In this document: positions 30,626 through 40,105 of the stretch, one piece after another
Layout of the letters: each line of letters begins with the position of its first letter
How positions within the stretch are numbered: the stretch's first letter is position 1
Source of the DNA: Cryoendolithus antarcticus
Lineage: Eukaryota; Ascomycota; Dothideomycetes; Cladosporiales; Cladosporiaceae
Direction of reading: 5' to 3'
Assembly: GCA_002077065.1 (NCBI GenBank)
Contig: NAJO01000023.1
Location: 310,001 to 374,000, forward strand
DNA: 64,000 nt
Notes under the pieces: model-generated
The model's database searches: none
Told to the model about the DNA's origin: nothing
Seen by the model: only the letters and a program-made list of their open reading frames with translations
Program-made: the position numbers and the translations under genes

Positions 30626-31834
30626 ATGGCGTCCAAGCAACACATTATAAGCCTCGACGCCTGGGTCGAGCCGCCAGAGTTCGATTTCGATCATACCTTG
30701 ACCGTGATCCGCGATGACTCCGCCACAAGCAGACCAGAGCAATTGCGAGACGCCACCATCTTGATGTTCTCAGGCACGCCGGTTACACGGAACATACTCG
30801 ACAACGCACCAAACGCACGATTGCTAGCAGCGAACGGCACGGGTGTTGATCACGTCGACGTCGTTGCAGTCCGCGAGAGAGGCTTGACATTGTGCAAAGT
30901 ACCGGCGCAAAACACCGACAGCGTCAGCGAGCATGCTTTTGCATTGTACTATGCTTTGCGGCGGCAGGTATTGCGCATGCATCAGCTGGTCATGGAGGGC
31001 AAGGAGTGGCCGGAGAGGAAGACGGTGCACGCGGAGTTCGGGCATGTGCCACGGACGAATGTCGAGGAGAGACTGGTGAGTCGCCTCGCCGAAGATCAAA
31101 GTTACGCAGGAAATTGACAGATCATCCAATATAGTACGTATACTCTGACTAATTTCCATTCCGATCTCCCGCGGGCATGACTGACCCGGATTATATAGAT
31201 GCATTATCGGCTACGGTGCTCTAGGTAAGTGAACTCCCAAGCGTAGAGAGTGCAATAGGATTGACCGTCTCAGGTGCCAATGTAGAGAAGATTGCAAAAG
31301 CACTCGGCATGACAGTGATCGCAGCAGAAAGAAAAGGTGCTACCGAAGTTCGGCCTGGCCGCGTTGCATTCGATCGAGCTCTACGCGACGCCACCGTCTT
31401 CGTGTTCGTCACGCCCCTGAACGAGAGCACACGAGACATGATCGGGGCTGCGGAACTCGAGGCCATGCAAGAGAGTGCGTTGTTGGTGAATGTCGGTAGG
31501 TTCTCGAGTTAATGATATCTGGCATACGATCCATGATGAGGCCTTGCTGACCATACCTGTAGGACGAGGCGGCATTATCAACGAAGAAGCCTTAGCAGCA
31601 GCACTTCGAAACGGCACAGTCGGCGGTGCTGCTACAGACGTATTCGCGATTGAACCTGCAACCAAGGAGGGTTGCGTGTTGCTCGATTCAACGATACCGA
31701 ATCTCATCCTATCGCCCCATATCGCGTGGTACAGCCAGCAGACGATCACCAACACCCGGCAGACGATCAAGAAGAACATTGAAGGGTTCGTTGCTGGCAA
31801 GCCGCAGAATGTGGTCGTGCAGGGCAATCGTTGA
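30626..31834 (+). CDS. D-isomer-specific 2-hydroxyacid dehydrogenase (3-phosphoglycerate dehydrogenase-like)
   Basis: Five exons proposed: 30626-31075, 31121-31137 (17 nt), 31199-31224 (26 nt), 31274-31495 and 31563-31834, summing to 328 residues in frame. The NAD-binding G-x-G-x-x-G is split over tiny exons (IIGYGALGANVEK). RGGIINEEAL carries the substrate Arg region. IEPATKEG and SPHIAWYSQQT give the Glu and the catalytic His of the family. The 17-nt exon is required because exon 1 ends in phase 0 while the 26-nt exon needs phase 2; it adds IIQYST before CIIGYG. The substrate is unknown. Confidence 0.82.
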
Positions 31835-32165
31835 GCGAACTGCTGTTAGATCCTTGAACGGCTTGCCTCTTAGGCTCTAGAAGTTTACAAGGGTTATCCG
31901 CAGGACTTGGGCCGCGTAATTTCCCGTTGATGGGCACCAGAAGAACAAAGTCTTCGTCAAATTCTTGTTGAGAGGTATAGACTGGTCTGAAATTTCCGCA
32001 GTAACAACAGCGCTCTCTCACTGCTGCAACGGGTGCAAATCGCCCCCGCGGCGAAGCTGGAAGTGGCCCGAGCAAGTCTCAAGTCCGTAAGAGCAGAGAT
32101 CTTTTATTCGGTCTAAACTCCAGGAGCAAAGAAGGGACTCATAGCTTAGTCATAGAAAGCCTATC
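31835..32165. other. Intergenic between convergent genes
   Basis: 331 bp between stops, with nothing recognisable. Confidence 0.5.
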
Positions 32166-33184
32166 TCATCGCACACTGTATCCGTGCAGCTGCAGCGGAT
32201 CTCGCACAGCGTTCATCTCCAGTGTGCAGACTTGGCCTGCGGGCTTCTCGTACCGCTGTTCACACGTTGATCGGATCGGCGGCTGCTGTGATGCTGATCG
32301 GTCGTTCGCTGACATCTGCAACAAGTCATAACTGGACGAGCTTTGGGTGGCTTGCCCTACGGTGCGGCGTCTCCGCAGACAGAACCATCCAAGCCAGAAT
32401 CCGACTAAGAGGCACAATGCACCAAGCCCGGCGCCGAAACCGATGGCAAGTCTGGTGTTGCTGGACATGCCACCAGACATTGAAGTGCTGTCTGTTACGC
32501 TCGCTGAAGCTGTCTCCGAGCTTAAAGTGATGGTGGACCTTGCTGATGTGGTCGAAGCAGCCGATGATGTCGCTGCTGTCTACACAGCTGAGGATGTGAG
32601 AAGTGTCGCAGCGATCGAGGATGTGAGCCCCATTGTTGACGAGCTTGATGATGATGTCGGAGTGAGTGTGCTGCTTGCTGAGGATTGAGCCGATGAAGCC
32701 GCCGCAACACCCATATCGGTGATGTTGAAGTAGTGGCTGCTGAACTCTTTGCCTGTGCTACCCTCACTCTTGTCGAAGATCTGGAAGAAGAACACTAGAG
32801 TGTAAGGACTGTCAGTGACTGATCTGACACGATAGTCTAGAAGAATTGTCGGAACGACGCACCTTCACCATCTTTCAAGTCGAAGAGCCCTGTGAGATCC
32901 ACCGGCCACGCCAAGGACGTGAACGCTAGCACCTTGTCCTTGAGTGTCTGGATGCTATTGTTGTCGTTCTGCCAGAGCGCGAGGGACAGACCCGTGTAGT
33001 TTATCGCCCATTCTAGGTTGATCACGCTGCCGAGCACATATACATTGTTGGAACCATAGTCGTGGATCGCGCCCGGCTGTTCGGGATTGATGAAGTAGTT
33101 GTTCGAGTCCGTCTTTGCCAGCACCCCAACCGGAGCGGCGACGAATAGGAGAAGACAGAGATCTGAGAGCAGGCAACGAAACAT
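32166..33184 (-). CDS. Wall-sensor-like type I membrane protein with an in-frame TAG
   Basis: Signal peptide from ATG 33184 (MFRCLLSDLCLLLFVAAPVG), then an N-glycosylatable ectodomain (YVLGSVINLEWAINYTG). A 68-bp intron (32863/32794) gives GE-VFFFQIFDK and leads to SHYFNITD. A Ser/Thr-rich stalk follows, then one membrane helix (LAIGFGAGLGALCLLVGFW) and RRRR. In the stalk the single open frame is broken by TAG at 32582-32580. The same frame continues straight through Ser/Thr-rich sequence into the helix. A 63-nt intron (32583-32521, GTAGAC donor, TTTAAG acceptor) would remove the stop and keep frame. Otherwise the protein would be secreted without an anchor, or readthrough or a nonsense allele applies. 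The architecture resembles Mid2/WSC-like fungal surface proteins of unknown role. Confidence 0.65.
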
Positions 33185-34277
33185 GACTCTTCTAGAAACT
33201 CTTACTGACACCACACATGTAGACCGCAGCATTGAGAGGAGGCTGCAACCCGAAGGAGGAAAGCGAGAGCTTGACCAGACGGAGAAAAGGTATTACCTAC
33301 GCGCCCAGTAGTCGACTTTGAAACCGCTGGGTTGGAAGCAGTGCCATGCGGCCCAGCATACTGTCAGGGCGCTTAGTGGACGAACTTGCCAGCCTGTGTC
33401 CATGGGCGATGTCGCACTCTTATGGTGCACTCTCCAAGGTCTCTTCTCTCGAGCCTCGACAAACATCGAGACGTGGACGTCCCCTCACCTTGATAGCATG
33501 GCGTATCTATGCATTTACTGGAACGCGGATCTCTTCGGCTGGCCGACCGTCCTGAAGGATTGTGAAGCGAGTAGAACGATTTATCCCGTGTTCCCACAAG
33601 CTGTGTGAAGTGGTGTCCCTTTTGCACTGCACATCGTCTCTGCTATTGTGATTTGACCTTATGCGTGAATGCAGAAGGATGTTGACAAGTGATGATCGCA
33701 TATCGCCAAGACTTTCAAACCGGCGGCCATACTTCGCATCGGACCACAGATCCGGCGATCTCAACCAAACTCCATCCCCATCTTTGATCGCCAACTTCCT
33801 TCGCCCATCTAACTCCATCTCGCCTAGCCCACGTCCAAATTCTCCGCAACACAATAGCTTATCGGCCGAGCTTTGCCTCCGGCGCACGTGCAATCCCGGT
33901 CACTGCGACGCGAGTGCATGCGATTCCGCCGCCCGCCGCGCGTGGATGACAAACATCGGCCAGGCAGCGCTGGGGGAGGTAATCGATGACGGCGTTGACT
34001 CGAGCCAGTACCGTCGCTCGTACCGATACAAGCAGGTAGTGCTCTCGGGTCTGGCGCCGTGATTGGCTGGCGCGGACTAGAATGGCGCCATAGACAGGAC
34101 AGGGCTAGATTCGCATGCAGGCGGTCTGGTACTGGTACTGGTTGTGCATAATCTTTTGAGAGGTGTTGAAGAAGGTGTTTATTGTAGGCGATGTTGGTGT
34201 CGTTAGCCACTGATTCTCTTCACTTCACTTCATTAACTTGAACGTCCCGTGAAAGGGCTGGAGTGGCGCGTGAAGAC
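33185..34277. other. Intergenic between divergent genes, no gene seen
   Basis: 1.1 kb upstream of the membrane protein and the SIS-domain gene. A 133-codon frame at 33661 and its antisense partner have no motif. The stretch 33740-33850 is pyrimidine-rich, as in fungal promoters. Confidence 0.5.
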
Positions 34278-35261
34278 ATGACTTTGTGCACCACTCGTCG
34301 CAATATGGCTCCTCGGCGTATCGACACGACCGTCAAGAGGAGAACGCCAATCATGGACTCTCCACGCTCTACAAAGCGAGAACGATCGCACAGTCCGGAG
34401 AGGGATCTTCTTACACCTCCCAATGGAATCGATGACCATGTCTCGAAGCGCATGAAGCTTGATATCGACAATGCTTGCGACGTTCTCAACCACGCAACCA
34501 GAGTTCTGGCGATCGAGGCTGAAGCCTTGGCAGCCATCAGGAATCTGTATCAAACCGACAACAGCGCACAACAGAGTCTACTCGATGCCGTGCAAGCTGT
34601 TCTGGATTGCCAGGAGAAGCGTGGCAAACTCGTCGTCACTGGCGTGGGCAAATCTGCCTACATTGCGCAGAAGTTCGTGGCGACCTGCAAGTCTCTGGGA
34701 GTGGCCGCCAGCTTCATGCATGCATGTGAAGCAGTCCATGGGGACCTCGGAGACATTCGCGAGGTAAGCGTCCTGTCTGTCACTTGCCGATATGTGCCCT
34801 ACTGACTCCAATCCCAGCACGACATCGTCCTTTTCGTCAGCTACAGCGGCAAAACTCCCGAACTTCTCAATCTTCTCCCTCACATCCCGGCTTCGACCCG
34901 TCTCATGGCCCTGAGCTCCCACTCCCACTTCACCGCCTGCCCGCTCCTCCACTCTCGCGCGGACAGCATCCTCCTCCCAACCCCCATCCCCGAGAAAGAA
35001 GAAATTTCCTTCTCCGTCTCCGCCCCCACGACCTCCACGACCGTCACCCTCGCCGTAGCAGACATGCTTGCCCTTACTATCGCCGAGCAACTGCACCAAA
35101 CCCGCAAAAAGGAAGTCTTCGCGCGCAACCACCCCGGCGGCGCAATCGGCGTCGCCTACCGCGAAGTCGTCAAAGTCGACGTCGAAGTCGAGCTGAAGAA
35201 AGCTGAGCTCGAGGTTCTGGAGTTGCCGAGTCCGAGCATCTCGGGGAGTGACGATTTCTAG
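34278..35261 (+). CDS. SIS-domain sugar-phosphate isomerase (KpsF/GutQ, arabinose-5-phosphate isomerase-like)
   Basis: Exons 34278-34763 and 34818-35261 (54-bp intron) give 309 residues; an internal ATG at 34305 is an equally likely start. The frame also extends to a GTG at 34263. Residues after a basic disordered leader match KpsF: KLVVTGVGKSAYIAQKFVAT, HACEAVHGDLGDI, DIVLFVSYSGKTPELLNLL and FARNHPGGAIG. These are the SIS fold phosphate-binding and active-site segments of ketose-aldose isomerases. The bacterial CBS pair is missing. In fungi the physiological substrate is not established. Confidence 0.88.
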
Positions 35262-36155
35262 TCGTCGCGCCCGTGGTTCCGGTGGGGCGACCGGGAGATC
35301 ATGGGCATTGACGGTCACGATGTGTGCGTCTGCGAAGACGCACGTGGCTTTCGGTGGGGCTAAGAAGGGGAGAACTGCCAGGGCGGTGGCGATGACGATA
35401 ACTAAAATTGCATTAGATGACGACTTTCGATAGATTCGAGAATCAGAGACTAGATTTTGGGCATATTCTATCTCGGACTAGAAAATCCAGCGCACCATGT
35501 CTGCACTAGTCCTCTTTTTCGTCCTGTCGAACGATCGCATGGGGTCTACTGACATACCAGTCTATCACAGCCAAGCCCACAAACGTTCCGCACCGCGGGC
35601 ACGCCACAGTTCCGCTTACGCTGTGTTGATACGCGGCGCCCCTAAGGAAGCTGGCTGTCCCGATCGATCAGCGGTATACTCCTTGTCCCAGTGTTCTGCA
35701 GGTTTCGACAACGCGCCCTCCTTCTTTGCGGGTCTGGAGAAGTTGGCACAACAATGGGAAATCTAGTCACATCTGCAGGGAGGAAAGCCATCTCGTCTCG
35801 AGATGAAACCGATATCACAACGCTCCACCGCCTATCCACCTTGCCGCGAAGGCGGAACGACACGCGTGGTGCACTTGGTAGTAGCACAAGAACCCGTAAC
35901 CTTTTAGCCGAGAAGAGGCATGCGCCAGAATGAATCCATGGGGTGGTAAAGTACAGGAGACTGCAGGATGGCATGAGTCTGTGAGAAAGACCGAATACTG
36001 CGAGGCACTGAGCCCACGAGCCCTCATGTCGTAGACGCGTACGTCCCCTCACTCGCTACAAGATCGCTAACAGGACAAACCCATCGCTATGCCACGCTAC
36101 GCCACGCTACGCCATGCCATCAACTCATCCAAGTCATCGAACCAAACTCTTCGTT
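35262..36155. other. Intergenic between convergent genes
   Basis: 894 bp with no supported gene. A short direct repeat of GCCACGCTAC lies at about 36091-36112. Confidence 0.5.
36091..36112. repeat. Two tandem copies of GCCACGCTAC
   Basis: The 10-mer GCCACGCTAC is repeated head to tail and followed by a partial third copy (GCCATGCC). It lies just downstream of the DOA4-like stop codon. Confidence 0.7.
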
Positions 36156-39100
36156 TCAAAGTCGTCCTCCTACTCCCTCCAGTCCAACCCGCTGATAAAA
36201 CACAATATAAGCATCCCTATTCTGCAACCTCTCCCCTCCGCCATCGCCCTCAACCCCAACTTCCCTCATCCTCGAATCATCATGCACCCTCCACCTTCCT
36301 TTGACCATGTCGCGCGCAGCTGTGGTGTAGTGGCCACTTCCCAACGTGTTGCCGTGATGCCGGATAACCGCGTACGCATCATAGCTGAACGGCGGCGTGA
36401 TGCTGGCGTCGAGACGAGCGTACTGTGGCGCGACGGCAGCTTGGTCCGCGGCCGTGGGCGGCGGCAGCATGAAAGGCTGCAAATCTAGGCTATGCAGAGG
36501 GAAGTCGATGAGCGTGTGCACCTTCGCCGCCGAGCGCCCGCCCCAAGTCGAGCGGAAGCGTTTGAAATGTATGACCAAAAACTGCGGCGCGCGGGTAATC
36601 GTAATCCGCTTCGTCGCCTCCCTTTGACACTTACACTTTGGACAGTTCCAGCCGTCCTCAAGCCGCTCCTCGGAGGTGTATTGTTTCAAGCAGTCTTGCA
36701 GCGTCGCTTGACCTTGGGAGGGGATCTCAACGGAGATGGACATGAAGTACTCCCATGTCGAGCTCGTGAATCCGCAGCTCAGACAGCGCAGCCGGGATAT
36801 GTGCTGCCCGCCGAAGAGGTCTAGGATATCGCTTCGGTCGCGGTGGGTGATGCGCTCCCATTCCATGGCTATGGTGAAGAGTTTTGGGGCGGATTCGCGC
36901 GCGGCTTCTTGCTGGGGTGTAAGAGCTTTGAGGGGCGATTTCTGCCAGTGTGAGTTCAAATCTTCGTGCAGGCAGTCTGTGAGGAAATCGAAGAATTCTT
37001 TCGCGTCTTGTTGTTGGGAGGATATCCACTGTGCGTTCAAGCGCCCGCAGAAGGAGCGGAATGTCGTGGGTTTGATGGCCTCCACGTCGCCTTTCCATAG
37101 CGAACGGATGAGGTTGCTGTAGAGCTCCGGCATAACGCCTTTACTCCCTTTCCAGTTCTTTTGGACTTTGCGACGGAAGTCGTCTTGCATGAAGAGGGCT
37201 GTAAGTGGGGTTGTCGCGCTGAGGGCTTGGATTGTGGAGTTCATGTAGCAGGTTACGCCGAAGTTTATCAAGCCTGTGCGCGGGAGGATCATGTTTTGGA
37301 GGCGAAGCTTGGCGGGTATGTAGGGAGCGAGGTGGTCGGAACGGTTCGCTGGGAGGGAGGATTGAGAAGCTGAGCGGTCGCTGACGCCGGTATAGGACAT
37401 GCGTGGTGCGGCTGGGGCTGGCCGTTGGGGAACCTGGGAGTACTGCGATGCGGGCGGTGCCACGGGATAGTCTGGCAGCTTCGCAGGCGGTATAGGAGGT
37501 GGTCGTTGTGGTACTTGCGACCGCATGAAGTCTGGTTGCCGATCGATTGCGCCTGCGTCAGGGAAGCGGGAGTTGAAGTCCTGTATGGCGGCTTCGTACT
37601 GCTTCAGCGAGGCTTCGTCGTTCGCACCATCGCCTTCTTCCTCGATCATGGGCTGAACTTGTGGTACGACTGAGACGCTCTCTTGTCTGGCTCGCTCATG
37701 CCATGCTTGCTCTTCGTCCTGACCGAGTGGTGCAAAGTCTTGTACTCGCCGCTTCGGTAGTCGAAGTGAGCTGGATCCGGCTGTAAAGACAGGCGGACGT
37801 CGCTGCAGTGGTCGTACGGCGTTTATCCGCTCCAGCGTGTTGGACGACCTCAATGCTTGCTGACCGACAAGGTCGGTCCATGCATCGAGTCCGCCAATGA
37901 GTAGCATCGGTCGCTCCCGCAGAGGCTTATCTTGACTGAATTCCGTCAGAGCCTCATGCAAATACAGCAGTGCAGCCTCCCGATCGGTCTGTGGTCGGGT
38001 CAAGAACGTCTCGGATTGTGTCTTATCATCGTAGTATACGACAAGATCGTAATCCCGTCGATTGAAGAACATCTCCTGCTCTGCCTCGGGCGAGAGAACC
38101 AGACTTTCTTGCACCTCATCAGCACTCATGCCCCGTCGAAGTGTCATAGGCTCAATGCACATGATGCTGGAGGCGAAGATGTGACCGTCGTCGAAATCCG
38201 ATCGAGGTCGGACGTCGATCAGCAAGACACTGAAGCGTTCGAGGTAGTCGAAAAGCCTCTCATTGCTGACTCTTGTCTCTCGTAGTGTCTGTCGAGTAGC
38301 TTCTCGAGGTGCAGAGCCAAGTATAGCCCCTTTAGGTACACTTTGAGGAAAGTAGTCGCCACTGTCCCTGCTACCATTTGGTGCTCGTGTCGAAGCGGAG
38401 GACATTGACGCCATCGAAGATCTCCGCACGTCATTGGAAGCCAAACTTCGAGCAGTGTGTCGCGGGGGCGCGATATTGCCCGTCGTCTGCATGTTGCGTG
38501 CTGGACTGTATGTCGGACTAGGAGGTTTCGGCATCGCTGCAGCGAGTTCTGTGTTGAGTGGCAGCTTCGCAGGTAGCACGGGTCCGCCATTTTGCATTCC
38601 TCTTGGGCCTTGCGGTCGTCCGGGTAGAGTCGTAGACTTTGATAGCGCATCGAAGGAGTTGCGTCCGTTCCAGTCTGCGGCCGAGGGCATACTGATGGGA
38701 TTGCTCTGCACTGAAGAGATGGAGCCTCTTGAGTCTGGTCGAGGCACAGACATACCGCCATTCTGCAATCGCAGTCGTGCAAAGCGATCATTGAGCGCAT
38801 CGCTTGGTGGAGGTTCGGCGGCGCCATTGACTGGTCGTGAGATGGCTCTACCATGCAGGGAGTCAGGCTTTGGCGAGACTGATGGCTTGATCTTATGGCC
38901 TCCGCCCACAGCGAGACTCTCGTGTCGATCATGTGAAGTGCCATTGACCTGTTGTGACGGTGCAGCACTTGCCCTCGCATGCTCTCCGTTCACAGCACCG
39001 CCTCTCGGCCTGGTCCCATTCCGCAGATTATTGTTCATGATAATACTCTTGATCGACATGAACTGCTCCTCCATCTGCTTCAGCTGCCCCTGTAACTGCT

Positions 39101-39437
39101 TATACTGCCTGTCCAGTTGCGGATCAAGATCATAAACAGTGCCATGGCGAGGGATTACCCCAACAGCGATCTCATATGCGCGCAAGTAGTCCACGAAAGC
39201 CAGGTCAGGCCGCCTTGTATCGACCAAGAACTTCGCTTGCCTGAGTGAGGTCACAGCAAGGTTTAGCAACTTCGCAACGGGATCATCTGCCTGGTAGCCC
39301 TGCTGGGCTTTCGCCTGCAAGTCCTGGATGTGCTCGAATGCCTTCTCTGTGCTGCCACCGCCATTAGTAGATTGCCTGCCATTGTAGCCGCCTGCTAACC
39401 CGCCGGGAGGACTCGGAAGCGAGGTCGCTGCGCTCAT
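36156..39437 (-). CDS. DOA4: Doa4/Ubp4-like ubiquitin-specific protease with rhodanese domain
   Basis: Intronless, 1093 residues. The N terminus (about 30-145) resembles the USP8 dimerisation/MIT-like helical region. A rhodanese-like domain lies at about 394-525 (FSVLLIDVRPRSDFDDGHI). In place of the active-site Cys loop it has VVYYDDKT, so it is probably non-catalytic, as in Doa4 and USP8. The USP catalytic core begins LPRTGLINFGVTCYMNST with nucleophile Cys about 730. Zinc-type CxxC pairs (CLSC, CPKC) follow, and the His box is HHGNTLGSGHYTTAARD. Family knowledge: Doa4 removes ubiquitin from endosomal cargo before inward budding at ESCRT-III. The gene is divergent from VPS27, an ESCRT-0 gene. 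Confidence 0.92.
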   Translation of the reverse strand: MSAATSLPSPPGGLAGGYNGRQSTNGGGSTEKAFEHIQDLQAKAQQGYQADDPVAKLLNLAVTSLRQAKFLVDTRRPDLAFVDYLRAYEIAVGVIPRHGTVYDLDPQLDRQYKQLQGQLKQMEEQFMSIKSIIMNNNLRNGTRPRGGAVNGEHARASAAPSQQVNGTSHDRHESLAVGGGHKIKPSVSPKPDSLHGRAISRPVNGAAEPPPSDALNDRFARLRLQNGGMSVPRPDSRGSISSVQSNPISMPSAADWNGRNSFDALSKSTTLPGRPQGPRGMQNGGPVLPAKLPLNTELAAAMPKPPSPTYSPARNMQTTGNIAPPRHTARSLASNDVRRSSMASMSSASTRAPNGSRDSGDYFPQSVPKGAILGSAPREATRQTLRETRVSNERLFDYLERFSVLLIDVRPRSDFDDGHIFASSIMCIEPMTLRRGMSADEVQESLVLSPEAEQEMFFNRRDYDLVVYYDDKTQSETFLTRPQTDREAALLYLHEALTEFSQDKPLRERPMLLIGGLDAWTDLVGQQALRSSNTLERINAVRPLQRRPPVFTAGSSSLRLPKRRVQDFAPLGQDEEQAWHERARQESVSVVPQVQPMIEEEGDGANDEASLKQYEAAIQDFNSRFPDAGAIDRQPDFMRSQVPQRPPPIPPAKLPDYPVAPPASQYSQVPQRPAPAAPRMSYTGVSDRSASQSSLPANRSDHLAPYIPAKLRLQNMILPRTGLINFGVTCYMNSTIQALSATTPLTALFMQDDFRRKVQKNWKGSKGVMPELYSNLIRSLWKGDVEAIKPTTFRSFCGRLNAQWISSQQQDAKEFFDFLTDCLHEDLNSHWQKSPLKALTPQQEAARESAPKLFTIAMEWERITHRDRSDILDLFGGQHISRLRCLSCGFTSSTWEYFMSISVEIPSQGQATLQDCLKQYTSEERLEDGWNCPKCKCQREATKRITITRAPQFLVIHFKRFRSTWGGRSAAKVHTLIDFPLHSLDLQPFMLPPPTAADQAAVAPQYARLDASITPPFSYDAYAVIRHHGNTLGSGHYTTAARDMVKGRWRVHDDSRMREVGVEGDGGGERLQNRDAYIVFYQRVGLEGVGGRL

Positions 39438-40105
39438 GATGAACGGCGCAGGCAGTATTGTCGCCAGATCATGTCGCTGTGCTTGCTACCAAGGTCTCGG
39501 TAAAGAATACAAAGTGCACGCGATGGCGTGGTTGACCGCGTGGTTTACGAAGTCTATTGCGCTTCTCAGTGTCGGTGGCGCGAGGCAGAGCCTACTCCGA
39601 GTGAGAGAACATACGCAGAGGCAAGCTGTGTAGTCTTGTGAGAGCGCAGTGAGAACTTTGATGTCGTTAGTCGACTGAGGAGTCTGACATCAAATTGCCA
39701 TTCACTATTGCTTACCTCGATGTTTCGAGGTTGTCTGTTTCCCCAGAATGTGGAATGACGCAGCTGCTTGAGCCACGCCGCCACACTGCGGCTCTGCTGC
39801 TGCTTGACCTGTGATCGATACCAAGTCTGTCTTCCTATATTGCTGATCTTACTCACGCAAGAGGTACAGACTTCTTGCCTATTGTTCAGGCTCCAAGGTA
39901 CCTACATGTCAGCGAACTGCGGAATCCTCTGGAGCTATTGCATACTCGTCAACATCGCCTTCTCTCGATCCTCAGGCATCTGTCAAGGCTCCCTCATCAT
40001 AGCCTCCAGCATCACTATCAGCTCTTGCAACCCATAACCCAGGATCTTCCCAAGAGCTACACCTCCACCACAGCAATCCCCGGCTACGGCCACCCAGCCC
40101 CAACC
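39438..40105. promoter_or_regulatory. Shared upstream region of DOA4-like and VPS27 genes
   Basis: 668 bp between divergent ATGs at 39437 (minus) and 40106 (plus). The VPS27-proximal part is pyrimidine-rich. Frames upstream of 40106 extend the VPS27 frame but look non-coding. Confidence 0.5.

Noticed and set aside
33661..34062. 133-codon plus-strand frame in the promoter region
   Set aside because: Overlaps an antisense frame of similar length, low-complexity Ser/Pro, no motif.
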